A stretch of DNA of 64,000 nucleotides from Nonomuraea sp. SYSU D8015 (GCF_008065375.1 NZ_VJYI01000015.1:233839-297838); one strand, 5' to 3'. Positions 53,699 through 60,353 are shown, numbered from the stretch's first letter. Numbers and translations are program-made. The notes: generated by a model not told the origin, from the letters alone.

Positions 53699-54826
53699 AT
53701 GGGCGACGACAGCCTCATCGAATGGCTACTCGGCCCTGACGGGCGACGGGGCCTGACCTGGAACTTCGTCACCGGCTGCGACCGGCTGTCGGAGGGGTGT
53801 CTCGGCTGCTACATAGAGCGGCAGACGCCCATGCGGGTTGCTGGCCGCCGCTTCAGCGGGCCACAGATCGGCGCCACTACCGGCATCCTCCTGCATCCGG
53901 ACCGGCTCGACATGCCACTGAGGAAGCGCGACCCGCGCCGCATCTTCGTCAACAGCATGTCCGACCTCTGGCACGACCAGGTGCCCGACCAGATGATCGC
54001 GCAGGCGTTCGCGGTCATGGCGATGACGCCGCAGCACACCTACCTGATCCTCACGAAGCGGCCTGCGCGGATGCGGGCGGTGCTCCGTTCCGATGGCTTC
54101 TGGCGGGCGGTCGGCAAGTACGGCCAGGAGATCACCGAAGCCCGGATGCTGGGTAAGTACCGCTCAGCGTCGCCGATGCAGCTCACCGACGACGACGGCA
54201 GCGCGGACGGGTACTGGATGCCGGTCCGGCCGCTGCCGAACGTTCAGATCGGTGTGTCGGTTGAGAACCAGAAGTGGGCCGACATCCGCATCCCGATCCT
54301 GCTCGACACCCCGCACATCGCCACCCGCTGGATCAGCGCGGAACCGCTGCTCGGCCCGATCAACCTGGACAAGGTCCTATACGGCGACGGGCCGTGCCCC
54401 ATGGGCGACCCTGACTGTCTCGGCGACGAAGGCGACTGCCACGACGCGTGCGAGCGGGCACTCGACTGGGTCGTGGCCGGTGGCGAGTCCGGCCCCAAGG
54501 CGCGGCCGATGCACCCTGACTGGGCGCGCGGCCTCCGCGACCAGTGCACCGCGGCGGGCGTGCCGTTCTTCTTCAAGCTGCACGGCGAGTGGATGCCGAT
54601 CGGCCCGCTGTACGGCGATCTCGAAGAGACCGACGAAGGCCACGTGGAGGCCGTCCACCTGGAAGTCGTCGAGGGCAAGCAGGTCATCCAGCTCGAATCC
54701 AGCGGCTACATCGCCGAAGGCCACCAGCCCGGCGACTCCCGCACGTGGCTGATGGCCAAGGTCGGCAAGCACCAGGCGGGCGCCGTCCTGGACGGCCAGA
54801 CGTGGACGGAGTACCCGGATGCCTAG
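53699..54826 (+). CDS. DUF5131 (phage Gp37/Gp68 family) protein
   Basis: A 375-residue protein of the phage Gp37/Gp68 family. Near the N-terminus is a three-cysteine motif, T-G-C-D-R-L-S-E-G-C-L-G-C-Y (Cys27, 34, 37), resembling a radical-SAM iron-sulfur site with unusual spacing. Other family stretches are N-S-M-S-D-L-W-H, L-T-K-R-P-A-R-M and V-V-A-G-G-E-S-G-P-K-A-R-P-M. A CCACCACCA tract and GAAGGAG precede the ATG. It overlaps the DUF4326 gene by 8 bases. A role in nucleic-acid modification is inferred from the motif and neighbours. Confidence 0.88.
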   Translation: MGDDSLIEWLLGPDGRRGLTWNFVTGCDRLSEGCLGCYIERQTPMRVAGRRFSGPQIGATTGILLHPDRLDMPLRKRDPRRIFVNSMSDLWHDQVPDQMIAQAFAVMAMTPQHTYLILTKRPARMRAVLRSDGFWRAVGKYGQEITEARMLGKYRSASPMQLTDDDGSADGYWMPVRPLPNVQIGVSVENQKWADIRIPILLDTPHIATRWISAEPLLGPINLDKVLYGDGPCPMGDPDCLGDEGDCHDACERALDWVVAGGESGPKARPMHPDWARGLRDQCTAAGVPFFFKLHGEWMPIGPLYGDLEETDEGHVEAVHLEVVEGKQVIQLESSGYIAEGHQPGDSRTWLMAKVGKHQAGAVLDGQTWTEYPDA

Positions 54827-55118
54827 GCGCGTCAAGGTCACCGGGGACGTATTCCACGGCCAGGTCCCCGAGGGAGCCGTCTACATCGGCCGGCCCGCGC
54901 CCGGCCTGCCGGGGTCGCCGTTCGCGAACCCGTTCACCGTGGCCACGTACGGGCTCGAGAACGCCCTTGACCTCTACCGGCTCTACCTGGCCGAGCGGCC
55001 GGAGCTGCTGGAGCGGGCCATCGCGGAGATCGCCGATGCGGATGTGGCCTGCTGGTGCAAGGAGGGTTCTCCCTGCCACGGGGATGTGCTGCTCGCCGCG
55101 ATGGCGGCCAGGCGGTGA
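54819..55118 (+). CDS. DUF4326 protein
   Basis: A 99-residue protein with the DUF4326 pattern: V-Y-I-G-R-P ... G-S-P-F-A-N-P-F near the start and C-W-C-K-E-G-S-P-C-H-G-D near the end. The family is common in phages and mobile elements and has no established function. It lies between DUF5131 and the TGT-like gene with an 8-base overlap and a 4-base gap, so the three are co-expressed. Confidence 0.88.
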   Translation: MPRRVKVTGDVFHGQVPEGAVYIGRPAPGLPGSPFANPFTVATYGLENALDLYRLYLAERPELLERAIAEIADADVACWCKEGSPCHGDVLLAAMAARR

Positions 55119-55122
55119 CCCG

Positions 55123-56022
55123 ATGCAGTTCTTCCTCGGGACCAACGCGCCTTCCTGGCTCAAGCGGGAGGACGTGGGCGTGCCGCTCTGCGTCGCCTAC
55201 CCGCGCCTGGCCAAGATCAAGGGTGAGCTGCCGCGCGCTGTGGTGCCGTGGATTCTCGACTCGGGTGGCTTCAACCAGGTCACGCAGCGGGGCGAGTACA
55301 CGGTCACGGCAATCGACTACGTGCGGGCAGTACGCCGGTACGCCGAAGAGATCGGCAACCTGCGGTGGGCGGCCTGCCAGGACTGGATGTGCGAGCCGCC
55401 CGCGCTCGCCAGCTCGGGCCGGTCGGTGAACGGCCACCAACACCTGTCGATCGACAACTACATCACTTTGCGTGGGGAGTGGGGGCCGGACTGCCCGCTT
55501 GTGCCGCCGCTCCAGGGCGACAGCCGCGACGCCTTCCTGCGCCACGTCGATATGTACGCGCGGCGCGGGATCGACCTGACGCGGGCGCCGCTCGTCAGCG
55601 TCGGGTCGGTGTGCCGAATGCAGAGCACGCCGGAGATCGGACGCGTTCTCGGCGCGCTGGCCAGCCTGGGCCTGCGGATGCACGGGTTCGGCGTGAAGAC
55701 CCTCGGTCTGCGCCGGTTCGGGCATCTCCTTGTCTCGGCTGACTCCACGGCCTGGTCGAGGAATGCCCGCGAGAACGCTGACGACATCTACATCGAAGTC
55801 CCCGAACACACCCATCCCCGCGGCGGCAAGACCTGTTCGAGTTGCCCCGTCTACGCGCTGGCCTGGCGTGCGCGCATGCTGGCCAGCATTCCAGCCGCGC
55901 CGCCGCACACGGTGATGGAAGTACCTGGCATTTACGGGGAGGGGCTGTCGTCCCTGACCAGGGCGGAGCCGCCGCGCGTGCGATACCGGCCGGGCATCCC
56001 CATCTACGACAGGAGATCATGA
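55123..56022 (+). CDS. queuine tRNA-ribosyltransferase-like (DpdA-like) protein
   Basis: A 299-residue protein related to the tRNA-guanine transglycosylase superfamily. The key segment is W-I-L-D-S-G-G-F-N-Q (about 43-52), which matches the D-S-G-G-F-Q base-binding motif. A probable second active-site segment is S-A-D-S-T-A-W-S. A C-terminal C-S-S-C and later His may bind zinc. Standalone TGT-like proteins in phages and islands (DpdA) insert 7-deazaguanines into DNA. No preQ0 synthesis genes are in the window, so any base would come from the host. The DNA-modification role is inference. Confidence 0.75.
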   Translation: MQFFLGTNAPSWLKREDVGVPLCVAYPRLAKIKGELPRAVVPWILDSGGFNQVTQRGEYTVTAIDYVRAVRRYAEEIGNLRWAACQDWMCEPPALASSGRSVNGHQHLSIDNYITLRGEWGPDCPLVPPLQGDSRDAFLRHVDMYARRGIDLTRAPLVSVGSVCRMQSTPEIGRVLGALASLGLRMHGFGVKTLGLRRFGHLLVSADSTAWSRNARENADDIYIEVPEHTHPRGGKTCSSCPVYALAWRARMLASIPAAPPHTVMEVPGIYGEGLSSLTRAEPPRVRYRPGIPIYDRRS

Positions 56023-56399
56023 TGACCCAGCTCAACGACATCCCCACCACCAGCCCGGCCGAGGACGAGGTGCCGCCGGTCGAGCCCGCCGACTTCCTGC
56101 CGTACCTCGCGCGGAGCGTTGCCCGCGACGTGGACGGGCTCACCCTCGCGACCGCTGACGGCGTGCCCGCGGTCATCGCCGCCGCGGCCGAGGACGCCGC
56201 CCACGGCATGGACTCGCTCATCAGGGCGCTGATGCAGGCCGAGGGCCTGACCGTCGAGGAGGCCCAGTGCCGTGCCGCCGCTCTCATCGCCGAGCAGGGA
56301 GGGCTCGAAACGCGCGGTACCCGGATGAGGGAGCTGATGGACGGGCTCGCGCTGGAAGAGGCGCAGGCCCACGCCGAGGAGGAAGGCGCGGGCCGGTGA
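56022..56399 (+). CDS. hypothetical acidic helical protein
   Basis: A 125-residue acidic, Ala/Glu-rich protein beginning M-T-Q-L-N-D-I-P-T-T-S-P-A-E-D-E. AGGAG lies 6 bases before the second of two ATGs. It overlaps the TGT-like gene and the next gene, which places it in the same transcript. No family was recognised. Confidence 0.6.
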   Translation: MTQLNDIPTTSPAEDEVPPVEPADFLPYLARSVARDVDGLTLATADGVPAVIAAAAEDAAHGMDSLIRALMQAEGLTVEEAQCRAAALIAEQGGLETRGTRMRELMDGLALEEAQAHAEEEGAGR

Positions 56400-57094
56400 G
56401 ACGAGACAAGTGGGAACGCCTCATGGAGTTCCTCGACCTTTCCCGGGCGGGGTTATCTCGTTCCCAGATCGCGGAACAGCTCCACGTCAGCGAGCGAACG
56501 ATTCTCCGTTATGAGCACCACGTGAACGGCGGGAGCCGACGCCCGACGACGTACTACGAGCGGATGATGCCGCTCATTCTCGCCCACCTGCGCCGCTACC
56601 CGAAGTCCCGATTCACGACAGGCGAACTGGAACGGGTGCTCGTCCGAGACAGGCCGGTGTACCTGGACTCGGCGATGCGGCGCATGGAACAGGCCGGGCT
56701 GGTGACACGTACGGTCGAGCCTCGCAACGACGGCCTCTTCGCGCCGACGCAGAGCGTCGTCTGGTGGCAGCTGAACACCGGCGGTGCGCCCCGGTTCCTG
56801 GTGTGTACCGCGTGCAATCTCCGTCCGGTTCGGGTGCAAGAGCGCGGCTGGTGCCGCGCCTGCAACGAGCGGTGGTACCGCGCGGGCAAGCCAGCAGACG
56901 GCCCCCCGCAGCCGAAGAAGGGCGGCCGGCCACGCCAGCCCGCCACCGAGGAGAAGGTGCAGCAGACCCGGGAGCTGCTGGCCGAGGGCAAAGGCACGAT
57001 GCAGATCGCGCGCCTGCTCGGCGTGGGGGGGTCCACGGTGACCTACTACAAGCAGCGCCTCGCCGAACGGGACGAACTCCCACAGGCGTGCTGA
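56396..57094 (+). CDS. helix-turn-helix protein with zinc-like cysteines
   Basis: A 232-residue protein (GTG start). It has an N-terminal helix-turn-helix (G-L-S-R-S-Q-I-A-E-Q-L-H-V-S-E-R-T-I-L-R-Y), a winged-helix middle (R-F-T-T-G-E-L-E-R-V-L-V), a C-T-A-C ... W-C-R-A-C-N zinc-ribbon-like segment, and a C-terminal second helix-turn-helix (T-M-Q-I-A-R-L-L-G-V-G-G-S-T-V-T-Y-Y). It may regulate the island; palindrome copy 6 begins 2 bases after its stop. Confidence 0.7.
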   Translation: MRRDKWERLMEFLDLSRAGLSRSQIAEQLHVSERTILRYEHHVNGGSRRPTTYYERMMPLILAHLRRYPKSRFTTGELERVLVRDRPVYLDSAMRRMEQAGLVTRTVEPRNDGLFAPTQSVVWWQLNTGGAPRFLVCTACNLRPVRVQERGWCRACNERWYRAGKPADGPPQPKKGGRPRQPATEEKVQQTRELLAEGKGTMQIARLLGVGGSTVTYYKQRLAERDELPQAC

Positions 57095-57095
57095 C

Positions 57096-57113
57096 GTTGG
57101 CGGTTACGCCAAC
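57096..57113. repeat. 18-bp palindrome, copy 6
   Basis: GTTGGCGGTTACGCCAAC has two perfect arms. It starts 2 bases after the stop at 57094 and lies in the promoter region of the HU gene. Confidence 0.72.
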
Positions 57114-57161
57114 AGCCGTCGTACGCTGCCCCAAAAGATCCGCACGACAAGGAGAACCAGG

Positions 57162-57404
57162 GTGAACAAGCAAGAATTGATGGACGCCGTCGCCGACCAC
57201 GTCGGCGCCGAAACCCCGAAGGACCGCAGGCACGTGAGCGAGGTCGTGAACGCGGTCCTGGCCGTCATCAAGCAGGAGGTCGCCGAGGGCGGGAAGGTGT
57301 CGGTGGCCGGGTGGGGGAAGTTCGAGTCCACGCTGCGTAAAGCGCGGACGGCTCGTAACCCCGCCACGCAGGCGGAGGTGAAGGTGCCTGCGACATGCGG
57401 GTGA
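57162..57404 (+). CDS. HU family DNA-binding protein, C-terminus frameshifted
   Basis: The frame starts M-N-K-Q-E-L-M-D-A-V-A and shows the HU core (G-W-G-K-F-E, R-K-A-R-T-A-R-N-P-A-T). It ends early at K-V-P-A-T-C-G. In another frame, from about 57395 to 57457, the sequence reads R-V-R-F-T-A-G-S-D-F-A-E-A-V-A-G, the expected HU C-terminus. A one-base change near 57388-57398 would restore a protein of about 98 residues. HU compacts DNA; here it is the element's own copy. Confidence 0.85.
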   Translation: MNKQELMDAVADHVGAETPKDRRHVSEVVNAVLAVIKQEVAEGGKVSVAGWGKFESTLRKARTARNPATQAEVKVPATCG

Positions 57405-57440
57405 GGTTCACCGCGGGGTCGGACTTCGCGGAGGCGGTGG

Positions 57441-57468
57441 CCGGCCGCCCTGTCTGACCGGCGGCCGG
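57441..57468 (+). terminator. hairpin around the restored HU stop codon
   Basis: CCGGCCGCC and GGCGGCCGG form a 9-bp stem. The loop contains TGA at 57455-57457, the stop of the HU frame if the frameshift is corrected. Confidence 0.55.
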
Positions 57469-57477
57469 GAGGCGCGA

Positions 57478-57502
57478 GGGCGCGGACCCACGGTCCGCGC
57501 CC
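57478..57502 (+). terminator. hairpin terminator after the HU gene
   Basis: GGGCGCGGACC and GGTCCGCGCCC form a perfect 11-bp stem with a 3-base loop. Confidence 0.75.
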
Positions 57503-57523
57503 TTCGTGCTTCACTGAAGACCG

Positions 57524-57724
57524 ATGAGCGAAGAACGAGAGATCGGCGGAGACCCGCTGCGCCGCCGCTCCTGGTACAACACCGCCGAACTCGACGCCGC
57601 CCAGGTCGTGCCGACCGGGCTGGACGACGGCCGCTACTACGTGCTCGTCGCCGGAAACCTGCTCGGCACGGTTGGCCCGGCGCGGGCTGGGGGTGGCCGG
57701 CGCGGCGCCGCAGCGGCACGCTGA
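57524..57724 (+). CDS. small hypothetical protein, probably frameshifted
   Basis: The start is M-S-E-E-R-E-I-G-G-D and continues R-Y-Y-V-L-V-A-G-N-L-L-G-T-V; the sequence then becomes low-complexity and stops at 57724. A second frame to 57813 encodes G-T-L-I-E-R-A-T-A-V-R-R-T-R-A-L-A-V-A-E-L, a plausible helical C-terminus. An indel near 57670 may separate the two. Family unknown. Confidence 0.45.
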   Translation: MSEEREIGGDPLRRRSWYNTAELDAAQVVPTGLDDGRYYVLVAGNLLGTVGPARAGGGRRGAAAAR

Positions 57725-57809
57725 TCGAGCGCGCGACTGCGGTACGGCGGACGCGGGCGCTAGCGGTGGCCGAGCTGATCGCCGATGTGATGCGGGCGTG
57801 GCGCGCGTC

Positions 57810-58292
57810 CTAGGGCTGGTCGGTCTCGTCAAGGTGGTCGAACCACGCGTTCAACGCCTGCGGGATGAACTCCCGCCCGCCCAAACCTGTGCGATGGCAG
57901 CCTGCCACGAGTCGGGCGCGCGTGTTCGGGGTGATCCGTACGGTGATGAGCGTGCCGGCCTCGGCTGCGCGCTCGCTAGGGCGCGGGATAGCGGCCTTTT
58001 CGCTGCCTGGCGGCATCTCGGCGGGGATGCCGAGCCGGTCGCAGTACCAGTTGATCGCGGCTTCCCACACGGCTTGGAGACCCAGGCCGGTACGTGCACA
58101 CGCGAGGTCCATGCGTTCGATCGTGTCCTGGTCGAAGCGGGTGCCGGTGTTGATGCCCTTGGTCCACTGGACGGCTCTGGTGCGGACGGGGTTGGGTCCG
58201 GAGCGTGTTTGCGGTTGCGCCAACGCATGGGTGCCAGGTATGGGGGGTTGGAAGGTGACCTGGCGTGGGTCGGGTCGTTGGCGGCGGGCCAC
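57810..58292 (-). CDS. hypothetical DNA-binding-like protein, two related modules
   Basis: A 160-residue basic protein on the minus strand. Two similar segments, R-F-D-Q-D-T-I-E-R-M-D-L-A-C-A-R-T-G-L-G and V-R-I-T-P-N-T-R-A-R-L-V-A-G-C-H-R-T-G-L-G, each look like a ribbon-helix-helix unit followed by a helix. AGGAG sits before the GTG start and after a CACCACCA tract. Palindrome copy 7 lies in its first codons. A regulator of the palindromes is one possibility. Confidence 0.6.
   Translation of the reverse strand: MARRQRPDPRQVTFQPPIPGTHALAQPQTRSGPNPVRTRAVQWTKGINTGTRFDQDTIERMDLACARTGLGLQAVWEAAINWYCDRLGIPAEMPPGSEKAAIPRPSERAAEAGTLITVRITPNTRARLVAGCHRTGLGGREFIPQALNAWFDHLDETDQP
58207..58224. repeat. 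18-bp palindrome, copy 7
   Basis: GTTTGCGGTTGCGCCAAC has a perfect right arm and one left-arm mismatch. It lies in the 5' coding part of the minus-strand gene. Confidence 0.6.
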
Positions 58293-58368
58293 GTGGCGCT
58301 CCTGGTGGTGTGCGGTGGTGCTGGGCGTGATCTCTACCGTAGTCCGTGGCGTGTCTCACGACAAAAGC

Positions 58369-58386
58369 ATGTCCGTTATGTCCGTT
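58369..58386. repeat. tandem 9-bp repeat ATGTCCGTT x2
   Basis: Two adjacent perfect copies lie in the divergent promoter region between the genes at 58292 (minus) and 58538 (plus). Confidence 0.5.
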
Positions 58387-58389
58387 TAT

Positions 58390-58427
58390 CATAGGTGCCG
58401 AGAGCCTCCTGCACCTATGCAAAGGTG
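58390..58427. promoter_or_regulatory. operator-like cluster of AGGTG inverted repeats
   Basis: CATAGGTGC (58390-58398) and GCACCTATG (58411-58419) are perfect inverted copies, and the second also forms CACCTATGCAAAGGTG (58412-58427). A similar 16-base site precedes the triple-GntR gene at 59581. Confidence 0.5.
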
Positions 58428-58505
58428 TTTCAAGAGATATGCTCAATGAGCAACCGATCAAGCCTCTCCGACCGACACAGCCACGCGGACAGGCATCTCA
58501 CGCCC

Positions 58506-58523
58506 TGATGGCGGACCGCCAAC
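58506..58523. repeat. partial copy of the 18-bp palindrome
   Basis: Only the right half, ACCGCCAAC, matches fully; the left arm is shifted by one base (GGCGG). It lies just before the ATGs of the gene at 58538. Confidence 0.4.
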
Positions 58524-58537
58524 GAATGGAAACGATC

Positions 58538-58861
58538 ATGAACGATCCTGCGACCAACGACCCCCTCCTCCCGGGCAACTACGTCCGCAGCCTCGTCTGG
58601 CCCGACCATGTCGGCACTGTCACCGCCGTGGATGAGGACGGCGACCTGTTCGTCACCTGGCACGGCCACATGCCCAACGACCAGATCAGCCCCGACAAGG
58701 TCATAAAGCTCACCGACGAGGAGAAAGCGGCCTACATCGCCGCCTGGCAGTCCGAGGACGACGCCCGCATCCACACCGTCTGCGATGAGGTGACGCCGGA
58801 CTGGCTGGAGTGGAAGGCCAGCCACCCCGACGTGTTCGCGCAGGAAGGCGGAGCCGCGTGA
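58538..58861 (+). CDS. small hypothetical protein, SH3-like
   Basis: A 107-residue protein. It reads G-N-Y-V-R-S-L-V-W-P-D-H-V-G-T-V-T-A-V-D-E-D-G-D-L, a beta-barrel-like pattern seen in small SH3-fold proteins, then a helical acidic C-terminus. ATGs at 58508 and 58526 are alternatives; 58538 is preferred because the protein-like sequence starts there. The stop overlaps the next GTG. Confidence 0.6.
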   Translation: MNDPATNDPLLPGNYVRSLVWPDHVGTVTAVDEDGDLFVTWHGHMPNDQISPDKVIKLTDEEKAAYIAAWQSEDDARIHTVCDEVTPDWLEWKASHPDVFAQEGGAA

Positions 58862-59283
58862 AGGCAGTCACCGTGTGGAATCCGTGGGCGTGGGCCATAG
58901 CGGCGAACCTCAAACCGGTGGAGAATCGCACGCGCGCCACCCGTCACCGAGGCGAAATCGCCATCCACGCGGGGCTTCGCTGGGACGAGGCCGGGGCCTG
59001 GGACTGGCGCATCATGGAAGCCGCCCGATCGGAAGTACCGCTGGAGCGCGACGACCCACGGTTCCTGTTCGGCGCGGTCGTGGCCGTCGCCGACCTCGTG
59101 GACGTGACACGAGACGCCTCGTCGCCATGGGCGGAGCCGGGCCAGGTCCACTGGCTGCTGGAGAATGTGCGCCCGCTCGGCGAGCCAGTGCGGTGCCGGG
59201 GCTGGCAGAACGTGTGGGAGGTGCCGCCGGAGGTCGAGGCCGCCGTGCTCGACCAGCTCGGCGCGGCAGGGCGGCCACGATGA
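58858..59283 (+). CDS. ASCH domain protein
   Basis: A 141-residue protein with the ASCH pattern: A-V-T-V-W-N-P-W-A-W-A-I-A, L-K-P-V-E-N-R-T-R, R-G-E-I-A-I-H-A-G, and G-A-V-V-A-V-A-D-L. ASCH domains are RNA- or nucleotide-binding; some bacterial members hydrolyse N4-acetylcytidine. GTG start with 4-base overlaps on both sides, so it is part of an operon with its neighbours. Substrate unknown. Confidence 0.82.
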   Translation: MKAVTVWNPWAWAIAANLKPVENRTRATRHRGEIAIHAGLRWDEAGAWDWRIMEAARSEVPLERDDPRFLFGAVVAVADLVDVTRDASSPWAEPGQVHWLLENVRPLGEPVRCRGWQNVWEVPPEVEAAVLDQLGAAGRPR

Positions 59284-59483
59284 CGAGACCATGGGTGGCC
59301 CCGGAGACCAACTGCGACTGGTGTGGCGGCAAGCCACATCCGAATCGGATCGTGGTGACGGGCGCGGGCATGGCGATCTGCGAGCACTGTGTAGAGCTCG
59401 CGGTCATCCTCATCGAGGAGGCGAAGAAGGAGGACGGGCAGCGTGTAGAGTGCCCCAAACCGTCTGGCCAACCGGGCGGATGA
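59280..59483 (+). CDS. stand-alone ClpX-type C4 zinc finger protein
   Basis: A 67-residue protein with N-C-D-W-C-G-G-K ... I-C-E-H-C-V-E-L-A-V-I-L-I-E-E. This matches the ClpX N-terminal zinc-binding domain (C-x-x-C-G-K ... I-C-x-x-C-I-x-L). No ATPase domain follows. ClpX uses this domain to bind adaptors and substrates, so a free copy could act as decoy or adaptor; that is inference. The gene is the last of its operon and is followed by a terminator. Confidence 0.7.
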   Translation: MTRPWVAPETNCDWCGGKPHPNRIVVTGAGMAICEHCVELAVILIEEAKKEDGQRVECPKPSGQPGG

Positions 59484-59500
59484 CCACATAGAGTGCCCCA
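59446..59500. repeat. 12-bp direct repeat TAGAGTGCCCCA, two copies
   Basis: Copies at 59446-59457 and 59489-59500 flank the stop codon of the zinc-finger gene. They may be a duplicated regulatory site or a local duplication. Confidence 0.5.
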
Positions 59501-59536
59501 TGCGCGCGTGATCTGCATACTCCGTTGCGCACACCC

Positions 59537-59575
59537 AAGGCCCCGGCAGGCATCCACCCGTCCTGTCGGGGCCTT
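59537..59575 (+). terminator. rho-independent terminator
   Basis: AAGGCCCCGGCAGG pairs with CCTGTCGGGGCCTT (one mismatch) and is followed by T. It ends the operon before the triple-GntR gene. Confidence 0.8.
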
Positions 59576-59580
59576 TCGCG

Positions 59581-59596
59581 CATCTATACACAGGTG
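59581..59596. promoter_or_regulatory. GntR operator candidate
   Basis: CATCTATACACAGGTG resembles the site CACCTATGCAAAGGTG at 58412-58427 (shared CAYCTATRCAMAGGTG). It lies 22 bases before the ATG of the triple-GntR gene. Confidence 0.5.
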
Positions 59597-59618
59597 CGTG
59601 CTGAGGTACGGTAGGGCC

Positions 59619-60353
59619 ATGATCCAACGCCGCGCCGCGAGACCCCACGTCGCTAAACCCGTCACGGTCGCGGCCCGGATCACCAGCGCCATCGACAACG
59701 GCACCTTTCAGCCCGGCGACCGTCTGCCATCCGAGAGAGAACTCGCCGCGACGTATCAGGTGTCCCGGGCCACGGTCCGGGAAGCCGTTGCCCTCCTGCA
59801 AGAGGAAGGCCGCGTCCAGGTCCGTCACGGGAGCGGCACGTTCGTGGCCGGAGACCCGGCCAGGCCGTCCGGGCGGCGTGACGCCACCTACCTGAAGGTC
59901 GCACAGGCAATCGCGGCCGAGATCGACGCGGGCGAGTACAAGCCAGGTGATCTGCTGCCGTCCGAACTCGAACTAGGCGCCCGGCACAAGGTGAGCCGCC
60001 AGACAGTGCGGGCCGCCATCAGACATCTCCGCGAACAGGGCCGCGTCGAGACGGTGCACGCCAAAGGCACCTACGTGACCGAGCACGGCAAGGTCAGCCC
60101 GCCGGTGCCGCCGTCCCGCCGCCTCGTCCAAGACCTGCGCGACGCCATCACCTCCGGCCGACTCAAGCCTGGCGACCCGCTCCCTTCCGAGCAGGAGCTG
60201 ATGGAGGAGTACGGGTTGGCCGCCATCACCATCGCCATCGCGCTGCGCCCGCTCCGCGAGGAAGGGCTGATCCACCACATCCCGGGCAAAGGGAGGTTCG
60301 CCGGCCCTGCCCCCGGCACGGGCGTGGATCGGGATCGCCGCACCACACGGTGA
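59619..60353 (+). CDS. regulator made of three tandem GntR DNA-binding domains
   Basis: A 244-residue protein with three GntR winged helices and no effector domain: residues about 14-77 (G-D-R-L-P-S-E-R-E-L ... V-S-R-A-T-V-R-E-A), 91-155 (G-D-L-L-P-S-E-L-E-L ... V-S-R-Q-T-V-R-A-A), and 168-230 (G-D-P-L-P-S-E-Q-E-L, with a degenerate recognition helix A-A-I-T-I-A-I-A). GntR regulators normally carry one such domain plus a ligand domain. Operator-like sites precede this gene and the operon at 58538. Autoregulation is likely. Confidence 0.85.
   Translation: MIQRRAARPHVAKPVTVAARITSAIDNGTFQPGDRLPSERELAATYQVSRATVREAVALLQEEGRVQVRHGSGTFVAGDPARPSGRRDATYLKVAQAIAAEIDAGEYKPGDLLPSELELGARHKVSRQTVRAAIRHLREQGRVETVHAKGTYVTEHGKVSPPVPPSRRLVQDLRDAITSGRLKPGDPLPSEQELMEEYGLAAITIAIALRPLREEGLIHHIPGKGRFAGPAPGTGVDRDRRTTR

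Noticed and set aside
55123..56022. A full 7-deazaguanine (dpd) gene cluster
   Set aside because: Only the TGT-like protein is seen; preQ0 synthesis genes and other dpd genes are absent from the window.
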